Source: a virus. Taken from it: a stretch of 64,000 bases of DNA. Shown here piece by piece: positions 23,128 through 31,559 of the stretch (its first letter is position 1; each line of letters begins with the position of its first letter). The notes below the pieces were generated by a model that was not told the origin of the DNA, did no database searches, and saw only the letters and a program-made list of their open reading frames with translations. Made by a program: the position numbers and the translations under genes. The stretch is from positions 22,321 to 86,320 of the IMG/VR virus record IMGVR_UViG_3300023184_009648; one strand, 5' to 3'.

Positions 23128-25938
23128 ATGCAAACATCATTCAGAGAATTTCTATTTCAAGCCATTGAAAAAGATGGAGCTTATAAGTTTTTAAAGCCAA
23201 CGATTCGTAAAATCGATGAAATGGCTTTATACGGGGATGTTTCTCGTATGCCAATCAATATCGACAAAGATGATATTGATTTTTTAAAACAATTTCCACA
23301 TCAGTATTGGCCCGAGGCGATGCATCAAAGATATCAATATCTTTTTCATGCAATTAAAAAACAACATGAAACTCGTAAAGCAATGGGGTGGGATGAATTA
23401 GAAGATGCTATTATTGATGCTATGAAAACTGGCGATTATTCTAAGTTAGAAACCCTTGAAGAGCCTCTTGCTTTAGACAAAAAAGAAATAGAAAAAATTA
23501 AAGAATTCAAACCAGAGTATACCGCCACTCTTGAAGACGATGAAATAGAAAAAATCGCAGACAAAATTGCATGGGAACATTTAAAAAAATCTACAGATTT
23601 TGTTGATGACCCAGAAACTCTTGAGTTTTCTTTTAAAGAAAAACTACTTCATCCAACAACTGGTAAGCCTATTAAAACTCGTACTCAACGGCGTTTTACA
23701 AAAACAGCTAAGCCATTCTTAAATCGTCTTTATCATAAAATTGAGCGCACCGCTGGATTGCCTCATATATCGGGTTCCGGTCTTGAAGGAGAAATTGCAA
23801 AGTATGGCTATGATCTTCGTAACCCGATTGAAGATCCAGAAGGAGCTCATGCTACCACTGGATTTGCTATTCCTAAACTTGGAGCAATTAAAGATCGTAT
23901 GCGTGCTTTTATGAATTTAAACGCACACAGCATGTTTGGAAAAATTGATGATCCTGATGTTGTTTGGAAGCCTGTTAATGCAGAAGATAGTGAAACTGCT
24001 GAACAATATCTTAATGTTTATCGCAAAGAATTTGAAGCTCAGCTTAAGAAAAACAAAAATTTGACAATGGATCAGGTTCAATCTCAGGCTCGGAAGCTAT
24101 CAAAGGAAAAATTAGCTGAAAAATTTCCTAATGGAACACTTCGTGGCCCTGCATATCCGGGCGTCGAAGGTGCTGAAAATGGTTTTCCAGTAACATTTAA
24201 GCGCAAAGAAAATGGTGAAATTCAAGTAATAAATCCACCACTCTATATGCCTTTCAAAAAAATGCCTAATGGCGAACTTGCTCCTTATCCTGAGGTAAAA
24301 TCCGCCCATTTCTACCGACCTCTTAGAGACAGTGAATATGTGCGAGATGATCAAGGAAACAAAGTTAAAGATGAAAACGGTAATTTTAAAACAACAGTAA
24401 ACCCTGAAAAATTAACTGGTCACAAAAAAGACCATGTTAAAATTGATGATGATGAATTTCAATATGGAATCGATATTCAAAAAGATGCTGCGATTGATCC
24501 TAATCATAACACTCAAAAGAAAGATTTTTTAGTTCGTGGAACATCCGAATACGAAGAAGCTTTTAGTAAAGTTTTTGCAAATCAATCTGAAGTTGATGTT
24601 GTAAATGGAAGAATGGTTGATGCTCCTCACAGTGGTCTCTATCGAGATATTATACAAGGAATTTTAAATTGCGTTCGCAACAAATGTGGAGACATGACTG
24701 ATTTTGAAGCTGCAATTATGATGCAGAATATATCACAAATTCATGGTTTGATCTATATGTCTATGCTTGAAAGTCTAAATCTAAAAAAACAAGCTAGAAG
24801 CTTAAGTGATAAAAATAATCGTGTAGAATGGGCTTTCAAAAAGGCTTCATCTTATGCTCAAAAAGATCATGGTGGAGGCACACGCCGTCTTCGTGCTCTT
24901 AGCGATGCTGCTCGTGCTACACAAACTCGTCGTCACACAACAAGGCGTCGTTTCGACACTTCGGGAATGAAATTCCCTTATCGAATTGAAAACTACAATA
25001 AGTTTCTTCAAGATCTTGCTGACTTGCGTGAGCGTGCTGCAAAGGCTGATGCTGAAGCAAAACAAGCTGTAGCAGCTGTGTCTCGTCGTCGTTCTGCATC
25101 AGAAGGAATTGGAAATTTACTCACAACATCTTTGCAAGACCGTGCTAAAGTAGCTGATGACCTTGTATTGTTATTAGCTGTTATTCACCAAGAGTTTGGC
25201 GAAGGCACAACTGATTCTCAAAAATACGCAGAAGACACAATTAAGTCTTTCATTGAACAAGGTATGGACTCTATTCAACTTGTAACAGCTTTTCAAAATT
25301 TAGATGTTGTTAAAAAGGCAAAAGAAGAACTCAAGGTTGAACCAGATGTTGGCTCTACCGAAGAACCTAAAGTCAGTACTGATTCTGATATGCAAAGAGA
25401 AATTAGAGATGCTAACAACATCTTTGGCAACGATTTCAATATTGATTTGCAAAGGGTTTCTGGAAACAAACAACATCCTGAAATTTTATCAAAATACAAA
25501 GCAACCATCTCCGGAGCTCTTAGTCGATATGTAAGCACAGAATTAAAACAAAAAATTAAAGGTGAACATCAATGGCTTAGCATGCCCGAAGGTGCTGAAG
25601 ATCTAGACAAAGTTCTTAAAGCCGTTCAAAAGGCAATTGATGAACGCATGGCTATGCCAGAATTACCTAGAGGTGCAGAAACAGGAGGACAAGCTCGTGT
25701 TCGCATAGGAACAGATTCCGGCAAAAACTGGTTTCAAAATCTTCAATCACAAACACCAGAAGGCTATTTTCATGTAGCACATGATCCAATTTTTCATAAA
25801 AGGGCTCCAGTAGAAAAATTAAAAGATTTGAAAAATTATTTTAATCAAAACGCAGATAAATTTCACCCTGAAGACCATGCATCAGCATTGAATGCATTAG
25901 ATGCAGCAATCAGAGAAAAAAAGGTGACTAATGGCTAA
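23128..25938 (+). CDS. Very large cargo-like protein of unknown function
   Basis: 936 residues, AAAGGT site. The N-terminus MQTSFREFLFQAIE is a variant of the shared signature. Other visible regions: acidic helical domain (100-200), SGLEGEIAKYGYDLRNP then GFAIPKLGAIKDRMRAFMN (about 210-270), a charged LRDSEYVRDDQGNKV linker, a helical block with RNKCGDMTDFEAAIMMQ (about 520-560), an Arg-rich stretch (RRHTTRRRF), and coiled-coil-like helices to the end. No enzyme motif is recognised. Size and tag make it a candidate for a major ejected protein, comparable in role (not sequence) to T4 Alt. The next gene overlaps its end. Confidence 0.65.
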   Translation: MQTSFREFLFQAIEKDGAYKFLKPTIRKIDEMALYGDVSRMPINIDKDDIDFLKQFPHQYWPEAMHQRYQYLFHAIKKQHETRKAMGWDELEDAIIDAMKTGDYSKLETLEEPLALDKKEIEKIKEFKPEYTATLEDDEIEKIADKIAWEHLKKSTDFVDDPETLEFSFKEKLLHPTTGKPIKTRTQRRFTKTAKPFLNRLYHKIERTAGLPHISGSGLEGEIAKYGYDLRNPIEDPEGAHATTGFAIPKLGAIKDRMRAFMNLNAHSMFGKIDDPDVVWKPVNAEDSETAEQYLNVYRKEFEAQLKKNKNLTMDQVQSQARKLSKEKLAEKFPNGTLRGPAYPGVEGAENGFPVTFKRKENGEIQVINPPLYMPFKKMPNGELAPYPEVKSAHFYRPLRDSEYVRDDQGNKVKDENGNFKTTVNPEKLTGHKKDHVKIDDDEFQYGIDIQKDAAIDPNHNTQKKDFLVRGTSEYEEAFSKVFANQSEVDVVNGRMVDAPHSGLYRDIIQGILNCVRNKCGDMTDFEAAIMMQNISQIHGLIYMSMLESLNLKKQARSLSDKNNRVEWAFKKASSYAQKDHGGGTRRLRALSDAARATQTRRHTTRRRFDTSGMKFPYRIENYNKFLQDLADLRERAAKADAEAKQAVAAVSRRRSASEGIGNLLTTSLQDRAKVADDLVLLLAVIHQEFGEGTTDSQKYAEDTIKSFIEQGMDSIQLVTAFQNLDVVKKAKEELKVEPDVGSTEEPKVSTDSDMQREIRDANNIFGNDFNIDLQRVSGNKQHPEILSKYKATISGALSRYVSTELKQKIKGEHQWLSMPEGAEDLDKVLKAVQKAIDERMAMPELPRGAETGGQARVRIGTDSGKNWFQNLQSQTPEGYFHVAHDPIFHKRAPVEKLKDLKNYFNQNADKFHPEDHASALNALDAAIREKKVTNG

Positions 25939-26197
25939 TTGGATGGATTATTTAATGAACCCTCGTGGCCACATGATTAAAAAGGCCATGTTTGAAGTTC
26001 TTAAAGAAAGATATAGTCAAAATGAAAGCATAATAGAAAGAGTTAGCGCACATCTAGTAACAGAAGATGATGTTAAGTCTTTTTACAAATTGATAACAGA
26101 TGTATATGAAAAAGCTTATTTCAAAGCTGTTCAGGACCATAGAGAGCAATTGGAAAAAGCTGGATTAGCCGCTAAAATAGTGCCTAATAAATCTTAA
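25931..26197 (+). CDS. Small helical protein coupled to the large cargo-like protein
   Basis: 88 residues, AAGGTGA site, overlapping the preceding stop by 8 nt. It is almost entirely helical (KKAMFEVLKERYSQNESIIERV; YKLITDVYEKAYFKAVQDHREQLE). The tight coupling suggests a partner or chaperone of the 936-residue protein. No family recognised. It converges on the next minus-strand gene with a 4-nt overlap. Confidence 0.6.
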   Translation: MANWMDYLMNPRGHMIKKAMFEVLKERYSQNESIIERVSAHLVTEDDVKSFYKLITDVYEKAYFKAVQDHREQLEKAGLAAKIVPNKS

Positions 26198-26886
26198 TTT
26201 TCTTCGAAAGATGGCTGATAATCTGAAATTAAACAATTCAGAAGCCAGCCATTTGCTTTTTGTTCTTTTTTTCTTACACGCCACCAGCGTTTAAAATTTG
26301 TTTTAGGATATAAAACACTACCTTCACCAATATCGGTGGCATCTGTCCAAATAATCATACCCATATCTTCTTGTTGAAGAATTATACCTTCAAAAGAAGT
26401 AGGATTACCGTATTGGATAGTTTGAAAAACATCACCATAAAGATCGTCTTTTTTTGTGCGGATTTTTGCTGGCAAACAATGAATAAAAACTTTTTCAAGT
26501 TGTTCTTTTTGAATTTCTTTTTCTCGCTGTTTATCAGGAATTACTACAGTTTTGCGATCTACAAATTCCTGTTGTGCATTGGCAGATAAATCCTGCTTAG
26601 GTTGATCAGATGCTGGTTCTATAATTTTAATATCATGCTTTAAAGTCGTATCCTTTTTAGGTGGGATAATTTTTATAGGAGGTTTAGTTTCTTTTAATTC
26701 GTCCAAAAATGTTTTTTTAATATTGAGATCAGTACTTATGGGATTTATTTCCATAGTATTTTTGTATTTTTCTGAATCCCATTTCATATTGTGAAGTTGA
26801 AAATTAGACCATGTATCCTGTTCTTTCATGGCTGGATTAGGGCCAAAAAGCTTATATACAGATCCGTCTTTATTATACAGTGCCAT
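26194..26886 (-). CDS. Virion-type protein with MALxNxDG N-terminus
   Basis: 230 residues. The start MALYNKDGSVYKLFGPNP resembles the start of 28442-28984 (MALKNLDGTPYQVRG), suggesting a shared N-terminal element. Residues 40-130 are Lys/Pro/Asp-rich and extended. Residues 135-230 form a beta-rich domain (KTNFKRWWRVRKKEQKANG). This layout fits a structural protein with a conserved N-terminal arm. Identity unknown. Confidence 0.5.
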   Translation of the reverse strand: MALYNKDGSVYKLFGPNPAMKEQDTWSNFQLHNMKWDSEKYKNTMEINPISTDLNIKKTFLDELKETKPPIKIIPPKKDTTLKHDIKIIEPASDQPKQDLSANAQQEFVDRKTVVIPDKQREKEIQKEQLEKVFIHCLPAKIRTKKDDLYGDVFQTIQYGNPTSFEGIILQQEDMGMIIWTDATDIGEGSVLYPKTNFKRWWRVRKKEQKANGWLLNCLISDYQPSFEEN

Positions 26887-27010
26887 AAATGAGCCTGTTT
26901 CTGTGAAAGGTTGTTAGAATATTGTAGATAAAATACTATCTATTTTGATAAGACAACAAAAACAGTTTGAATAAAAATGTCTTATATTCAATTGAACACA
27001 AGGATTTAAA

Positions 27011-27436
27011 ATGGCTTTAGTTGTACCAAATACTGCCGATGTGTTGATGCTTAAGTTTATTGTGAATCAACTTAAACAAGATGGTTCATCTGGAGATCCA
27101 TCTGGTGAACGCTTATTGAAACTATTCACCAATAATATCGTACCATCAAAAACAACAGTGCTCGGTGATGTTACGGAAGCAACTCAATCTGGATATACAG
27201 CTACAACTTTGTCTGGTGCAAACTGGACAGTTTCCACATCTACAGCAGGAACAAACTCGGCTGTTTATACTGAAAAAGTTTTTACTTTCACCACAGCGGC
27301 AACAGTTTATGGATACTATGTTACCAATCTTGGAGGAGGCGAATTACTTTGGGTCGAAAGATTTTCAACAGCGCCTTTTAGTTTACCTAGTGGCGGTGGA
27401 GAAATTGGCGTTACTGCCAGATTGACTTTAGACTAA
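27011..27436 (+). CDS. Virion structural protein (beta-rich)
   Basis: 141 residues, AAGGA site. The pattern MALVVPNTADVLMLKFIV, LKLFTNNIVPSKTTV, GYTATTLSG, VYGYYVTN, LLWVERFSTAPF recurs in structural proteins of many tailed phages (I recall it in siphophage and podophage genomes). Its exact place in the particle, decoration or tail-associated, is not established to my knowledge. It is followed by a cargo-like gene and another virion-type gene in the same direction. Confidence 0.6.
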   Translation: MALVVPNTADVLMLKFIVNQLKQDGSSGDPSGERLLKLFTNNIVPSKTTVLGDVTEATQSGYTATTLSGANWTVSTSTAGTNSAVYTEKVFTFTTAATVYGYYVTNLGGGELLWVERFSTAPFSLPSGGGEIGVTARLTLD

Positions 27437-27508
27437 AAATTTTTTGGATATAGTCTTTTTATTTAAAAAAACAAAATACAAAGGTAAATAAAGTTAAAGA
27501 GGTAAATC

Positions 27509-28423
27509 ATGCGTATCCCAGAATTTAAGAGTTGGTTTGTTGAGCAAGAAACATTTACTTTTATTGAGGTCATCCGTGAGGTTCTTGAATTAAGAAATCT
27601 TACTGAGAGCATTCAAGCTCTTGAAGATGAAATTTCTAAGGCAACTGGCGTTCAAGCAAACTGGGTAAATATTTTAGGAGCTAAAGCCATGCGTAGTGGC
27701 AGATTTTCGCCAAGAGATTTGCGTGGCGAACATGCTGCATTCGAAGCTCTTACTAGAATTCTTATGGATCTTCAACCGGGTAAAAATTTAAAAAATACAG
27801 TTGATGAAATTGGTGATCGTTTAGCTGATAATCCAGAGCGAAAAAACAAAGAAATCATTGCTCTTTTAACTTCAGTTGCAGGAAAAAGAGGCATTGATGT
27901 TCGCAAGCGCATTACAAGCAAAGATGATGAAGGTGCTCCTATAGGGGTTGGATCTATTGATAGCGAAGAGGGAATGGGAGCTATGCACACGGCTCTTAGT
28001 GGCCGAAGAGGCGGAAGCGTAACTGGTGCTGATTTGAGCGAATTTGAGGAAATGATGATCAATGCTCTTCGCCAAATGCAACAGGGAGCAACTCGTCCTA
28101 CCCAAGAACGCCTTGAGCAAGCTATTAAAATTGTTCCAGATCGTCTCAAAGGCATGACGGATACTGAGCTTGCTGCTCATCACAATTTAAGCGATTCAAG
28201 AGTTGAACAAATTATGCAAGACATTTTTGCTGCTATGGAAAAGGCAGCCCAACAACTTGGCGAGCCATGGATTAGTCAAGTCCGTCGTCAGTTGGCAATG
28301 CGTCGAAGGCCTCGTGCTGTTGTAGAGCCTACTTCAGCTAGTTCTTCTATTGGTTCGTCAACAGCTACCGCTCATCCTGCACCTTCACCGTTGATTCACG
28401 GGTCTGCTGAAACAGGACTGTAA
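27509..28423 (+). CDS. Cargo-like protein with sigma-region-4-like HTH
   Basis: 304 residues, GAGGT site. It begins MRIPEFKSWFVEQE with an F10-x-E12 site. The central region is helical and charged. Around residue 215 TDTELAAHHNLSDSRVEQIMQD has the spacing of a sigma70 region 4 or LuxR-type helix-turn-helix, followed by a basic RRQLAMRRRPR segment and a Ser/Ala/Pro-rich tail. A packaged DNA-binding or sigma-like protein could reprogram transcription right after injection. The HTH assignment is by eye. Confidence 0.6.
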   Translation: MRIPEFKSWFVEQETFTFIEVIREVLELRNLTESIQALEDEISKATGVQANWVNILGAKAMRSGRFSPRDLRGEHAAFEALTRILMDLQPGKNLKNTVDEIGDRLADNPERKNKEIIALLTSVAGKRGIDVRKRITSKDDEGAPIGVGSIDSEEGMGAMHTALSGRRGGSVTGADLSEFEEMMINALRQMQQGATRPTQERLEQAIKIVPDRLKGMTDTELAAHHNLSDSRVEQIMQDIFAAMEKAAQQLGEPWISQVRRQLAMRRRPRAVVEPTSASSSIGSSTATAHPAPSPLIHGSAETGL

Positions 28424-28441
28424 TCTATCGAGGAGGACAAG

Positions 28442-28984
28442 ATGGCCTTAAAAAATCTCGATGGAACACCATATCAAGTAAGAGGCAGCTATCAGATGTA
28501 TGATCCAAATGATCGTACACATGATTTGTTTAATCTTTGGGATCAAGAAGCAATTAAAAGAGGCGGCTCTCCAATTTACTATTACGAGGTCATCATTTCT
28601 CCAAATATGATTGACCCCATTTATCTTGAAGCTCGCAACAAATTGTTTTCAAACAATCCAGTACAATTGTGGTGTAATTATGAGCCTATTCCATCTCAGA
28701 ATCTTATCAATCAATTTGGAATAGATGCTCCAGATGAAATGAAATTTGAATTAAATTACAGAGCCCTTTTACAAGCTGTGGGACATCCTCCCAAGATTGG
28801 ATCTCGTTTATTCACTCCTCATTTGCGAGAAAATTGGGTAATTGTACAAAGAAATCTTGGTGAGTTTAAAATGTGGGGAGCTTTGCGTATTGAATTGATA
28901 TGTCAAAGATTTCAAGAAGATGTTGTTACTGGCGATGGTAAGGTTTCTCAAAAAGAACCTGATCTTAAAATTAAAATTGTATAA
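28442..28984 (+). CDS. Virion-type protein, possibly a head-tail connector component
   Basis: 180 residues, GAGGAGG site. MALKNLDGTPYQVRGSYQ opens the protein; GGSPIYYYEVIIS, DPIYLEARNKLF, WCNYEPIPSQN and MWGALRIELICQRF follow. The compact alpha/beta sequence and position shortly before the gp15-like gene fit a connector or neck component, but I cannot match it to a T4 protein with confidence. Shares its N-terminal element with 26194-26886. Confidence 0.5.
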   Translation: MALKNLDGTPYQVRGSYQMYDPNDRTHDLFNLWDQEAIKRGGSPIYYYEVIISPNMIDPIYLEARNKLFSNNPVQLWCNYEPIPSQNLINQFGIDAPDEMKFELNYRALLQAVGHPPKIGSRLFTPHLRENWVIVQRNLGEFKMWGALRIELICQRFQEDVVTGDGKVSQKEPDLKIKIV

Positions 28985-28993
28985 AGGAAAATA

Positions 28994-29308
28994 ATGCTAT
29001 CATTCTATGAATTAAACCAAAAAATGATTAAAGAAGCTGGTCCGGGTATGGTAGCTGGTCCGGGCATGGCGGCTGGTATGGCTGGTGCTCCACAACAATC
29101 TTTGGCAGCCCAACCACCTGATCCTGCTATAATAAGTCTTCAAAAGGCTCTAACACAAATTAAAGATCCTCAAACAAAAAGTTCTTTATCAAATTTGGTT
29201 AATACAGCACTAAGTCAAAAAACATTAACAGGAAAAGTTCCACCTACAGCACAACAACTTAAAGCTGCTCAAACGATGCAAGCATACCAACCAACAAAAA
29301 CGACTTAA
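28994..29308 (+). CDS. Cargo-like protein with Gly/Met/Pro repeat
   Basis: 104 residues, AAGGAA site. MLSFYELNQKMIKE carries an I12-x-E14 site. Residues 15-33 repeat GPGM and AAGM units, then a helical segment (AIISLQKALTQIKDPQTKSSL) and a Gln/Thr-rich tail. Small, disordered and tagged, it resembles other signature-bearing proteins in the window. Function unknown. Confidence 0.6.
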   Translation: MLSFYELNQKMIKEAGPGMVAGPGMAAGMAGAPQQSLAAQPPDPAIISLQKALTQIKDPQTKSSLSNLVNTALSQKTLTGKVPPTAQQLKAAQTMQAYQPTKTT

Positions 29309-29310
29309 TG

Positions 29311-29475
29311 TTATTTGTTAAATGACAGATTAAATTTAGGTTTATAAAGTGCTGGTTTATTTACTTTAGAAATAAAAACAAAAGGCAATTTTGGCTTTTT
29401 GAAATAAGTAATCGGTTCGCCCGGAATATAAAGGTGGCGTCGTTCAGTCTTTTTTTTGATCCGAAAACCCTTCAT
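29311..29475 (-). CDS. Small basic protein, 54 residues, overlapping the next gene
   Basis: An ATG at 29475 with GGAAG upstream opens a 54-codon frame inside the 3' end of the minus-strand gene 29444-30295 and runs past it. The product starts MKGFRIKKKTERRH and continues with Pro/Lys/Phe-rich strands (PKLPFVFISKVNKPALYKP). The ribosome site and use of the otherwise empty 136-nt gap make it credible. No family recognised. Confidence 0.55.
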   Translation of the reverse strand: MKGFRIKKKTERRHLYIPGEPITYFKKPKLPFVFISKVNKPALYKPKFNLSFNK

Positions 29476-30295
29476 TTTTCTTCCTTATAATTGGCTTAGT
29501 TTTAAACTTCATTACTTGTGGAGTGAGCAATTTATTATCTATTTCATCTAAAAATCGATTGACCCCATCTAACCCTTTTTTAACAAATATGTTATTTAGA
29601 ATTTTATATTTATCATTAAAATTGTGCCCAATATAATCATGCCAATTGTTTTTGGATATTTTATGAGCATATTTGTTAATATTTTCATCTAAAAAATTTC
29701 TTTTAAAGGCTTCTTCTGAAGACATTTCTTTTATATCATATGAAATTCTTTGAGGTAGAATTAAAATTTGTCCAAAAGGTTCACCTTTACGGAATATAAG
29801 AGTCTGATCAGGCAATGGGTTTTTAAAAACTACAAAAAATATTTTTGGCCACCATGTTGTTGAAAGATGACCGGGAATACAACATGGAACTGTATTGGTG
29901 TGATCAGTATAAAAGCGTGGATGGGGTTCTGTTCTCAAAACATAACCATTTGGTACTTTTATATCTAGGCACGATGACATGCCAAAATGACCCGGAGCAA
30001 AAGTCATAAAAGGTGGCATTGTCATGTGAGGAAGTCGTATGGCATCCTTACTAAAATCACCAGAAAAAACAACCTTACCATCAACTATAGTAACATGACA
30101 CTCGCCTTCAAATGTGTAAATAAGTTCAAGACCATATGTGGAAGCTTCTACATATGGAGTGCAATGCCAAGGCTGTGGAACATCTCCATCAGTGTGGGCA
30201 TTTTTATCACCTGCCCATCCGGGTATTTGTAATTTAATTTGTTGAGGTGGTATTCCTTGATCCCAACATCGATATGTCAAAGGGATTTTTTCCAT
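29444..30295 (-). CDS. Uncharacterised cupin-like protein (DUF6065-type)
   Basis: 283 residues, GGGAAG site. LTYRCWDQGIPPQQIKLQIPGWAG at the start, then beta strands (GLELIYTFEGECHVTI; GYVLRTEPHPRF) and WWPKIFFVVFKNPL, FRKGEPFGQILILPQ. This matches my memory of the DUF6065 group, predicted beta-barrel proteins seen in phages and bacteria with no known reaction. His and Glu residues in the strands could form a cupin metal site. The C-terminal third is helical and basic. Confidence 0.55.
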   Translation of the reverse strand: MEKIPLTYRCWDQGIPPQQIKLQIPGWAGDKNAHTDGDVPQPWHCTPYVEASTYGLELIYTFEGECHVTIVDGKVVFSGDFSKDAIRLPHMTMPPFMTFAPGHFGMSSCLDIKVPNGYVLRTEPHPRFYTDHTNTVPCCIPGHLSTTWWPKIFFVVFKNPLPDQTLIFRKGEPFGQILILPQRISYDIKEMSSEEAFKRNFLDENINKYAHKISKNNWHDYIGHNFNDKYKILNNIFVKKGLDGVNRFLDEIDNKLLTPQVMKFKTKPIIRKKNEGFSDQKKD

Positions 30296-30335
30296 ATTTA
30301 CTTCCCGAATGAATAACTAAACCAGAGGATTATAA

Positions 30336-31340
30336 ATGGGCACTGATTCACCGAATCATAATCAACAGAGAGATTACTCGCAATGCAATGATAAGTCAAG
30401 TCCACCAGACTTGAACTTAGATTCTTCTCCTCCATATTGCGAAAATCCAATTGACGCAAATATAGATGCTGAAAATAAACGACGCATCAATGACGATAGT
30501 TTTAATTGGCTAAAAGACCAAACCATGAAAAAAACTGGATTTGGTGCTCGTGTTGATGGCGATGCTATGCAGCGTGGCCAAATCATCAATGATCCTGATC
30601 GACCTGAACGAGAGGTCATTTATCGTTATTCCAAATCAATTCGTGGTACAGATGAAGCAATGTTGGACATGTTTCGTAATGTAGTTGTTTTAGATGAAGA
30701 CGGCAAAGCATGGCCTATTCCTATAATGCTTGGCCCTCCAGAAAAAGCTGTAGCAGCAATTGTTCAAGAAAATGTACGCAAAGATGAAACTCTTGTTGTT
30801 AATCGTTTGCGTCTGCCTCTTATGGCATTAACGCAAACTAATATTGAATATGATACAACAAGATACATTTATCACAAAGCTATAAATTTTTGGCGTGATG
30901 CAACTGGCAAGCCGGGTAAACATATTAGTGAAAAATATAATCGAGATACAGTTTTTGGAACAGCTGCAGGCATTCCAGTAAACATTAGTTATCAACTAAC
31001 AGCATGGACAATGTATCGAGAAGATATGAATCAAATAGTTGAACAAATTATGACAAAATTTAGTCAACTGGCATACATACGAGTGACTGGTGTACCTTGG
31101 GAAATTGCCGTCAAGCTAGATTCAACTGCAAACAACCTGAATGCTGAACCGGGTAACCAAGCAATCAGGATAATTAAATTTGAATTTAATATGACAGCCC
31201 AAACATATATACCTCAACCAATTGTACGAAAGAAAGCAGTGCTGAAAACAAAAATTGATTTTGTTGACGGCTTGAATGAAGAGACCATAACGGCAGTGTT
31301 AGCGAGAATTGAAGCCTCAGTAAAGGAACTAGAATGTTAG
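30336..31340 (+). CDS. gp15: Tail completion/sheath stabiliser, T4 gp15-like
   Basis: 334 residues, GAGG site. The N-terminal 60 residues are polar and disordered. The core shows the gp15 family order: MFRNVVVLDEDGKAWPIPIML with GPPEKAV, then RLRLPLMALTQTNIEYDTTRY, then GIPVNISYQLTAWTMYREDMNQIVEQIM. In T4 gp15 forms a hexameric ring that stabilises the tail end and joins head to tail. Its position directly before sheath and tube genes supports the call. The next small gene overlaps its end. Confidence 0.75.
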   Translation: MGTDSPNHNQQRDYSQCNDKSSPPDLNLDSSPPYCENPIDANIDAENKRRINDDSFNWLKDQTMKKTGFGARVDGDAMQRGQIINDPDRPEREVIYRYSKSIRGTDEAMLDMFRNVVVLDEDGKAWPIPIMLGPPEKAVAAIVQENVRKDETLVVNRLRLPLMALTQTNIEYDTTRYIYHKAINFWRDATGKPGKHISEKYNRDTVFGTAAGIPVNISYQLTAWTMYREDMNQIVEQIMTKFSQLAYIRVTGVPWEIAVKLDSTANNLNAEPGNQAIRIIKFEFNMTAQTYIPQPIVRKKAVLKTKIDFVDGLNEETITAVLARIEASVKELEC

Positions 31341-31555
31341 AGATTACAAATCGAAAACGACATCCAGTACAGTTATTGATTAGGTCTAGGAGGGCCAGTC
31401 GTTCTTTCACAACTCTCAATCTTCCGGGAGTGGGAGCAGGAAAAAATATTTTATTTTTAGAAGATGAAAGATCAACTACATACATAGATAAAGCAGCAAA
31501 CGATGGATTGATTTCCATTAAGCACATAAACAACACGATTCGAAAGGGAGAATAA
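31334..31555 (+). CDS. Small protein between gp15-like and sheath genes
   Basis: 73 residues, AAGGA site, overlapping the preceding gene by 7 nt and ending 4 nt before the sheath start. MLEITNRKRHPVQLLIRSRR and FTTLNLPGVGAGKNILFLED suggest a small beta-sheet fold with a basic start. Its fixed position in the tail operon implies a structural or assembly role, but I do not recognise it. Confidence 0.6.
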   Translation: MLEITNRKRHPVQLLIRSRRASRSFTTLNLPGVGAGKNILFLEDERSTTYIDKAANDGLISIKHINNTIRKGE

Positions 31556-31559
31556 GACA

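Noticed and set aside
24847-25099. Minus-strand frames inside the 936-codon gene
   Set aside because: They have Ser/Cys- and Gln/Leu-rich low-complexity products, no ribosome sites, and lie fully within a convincing plus-strand gene.
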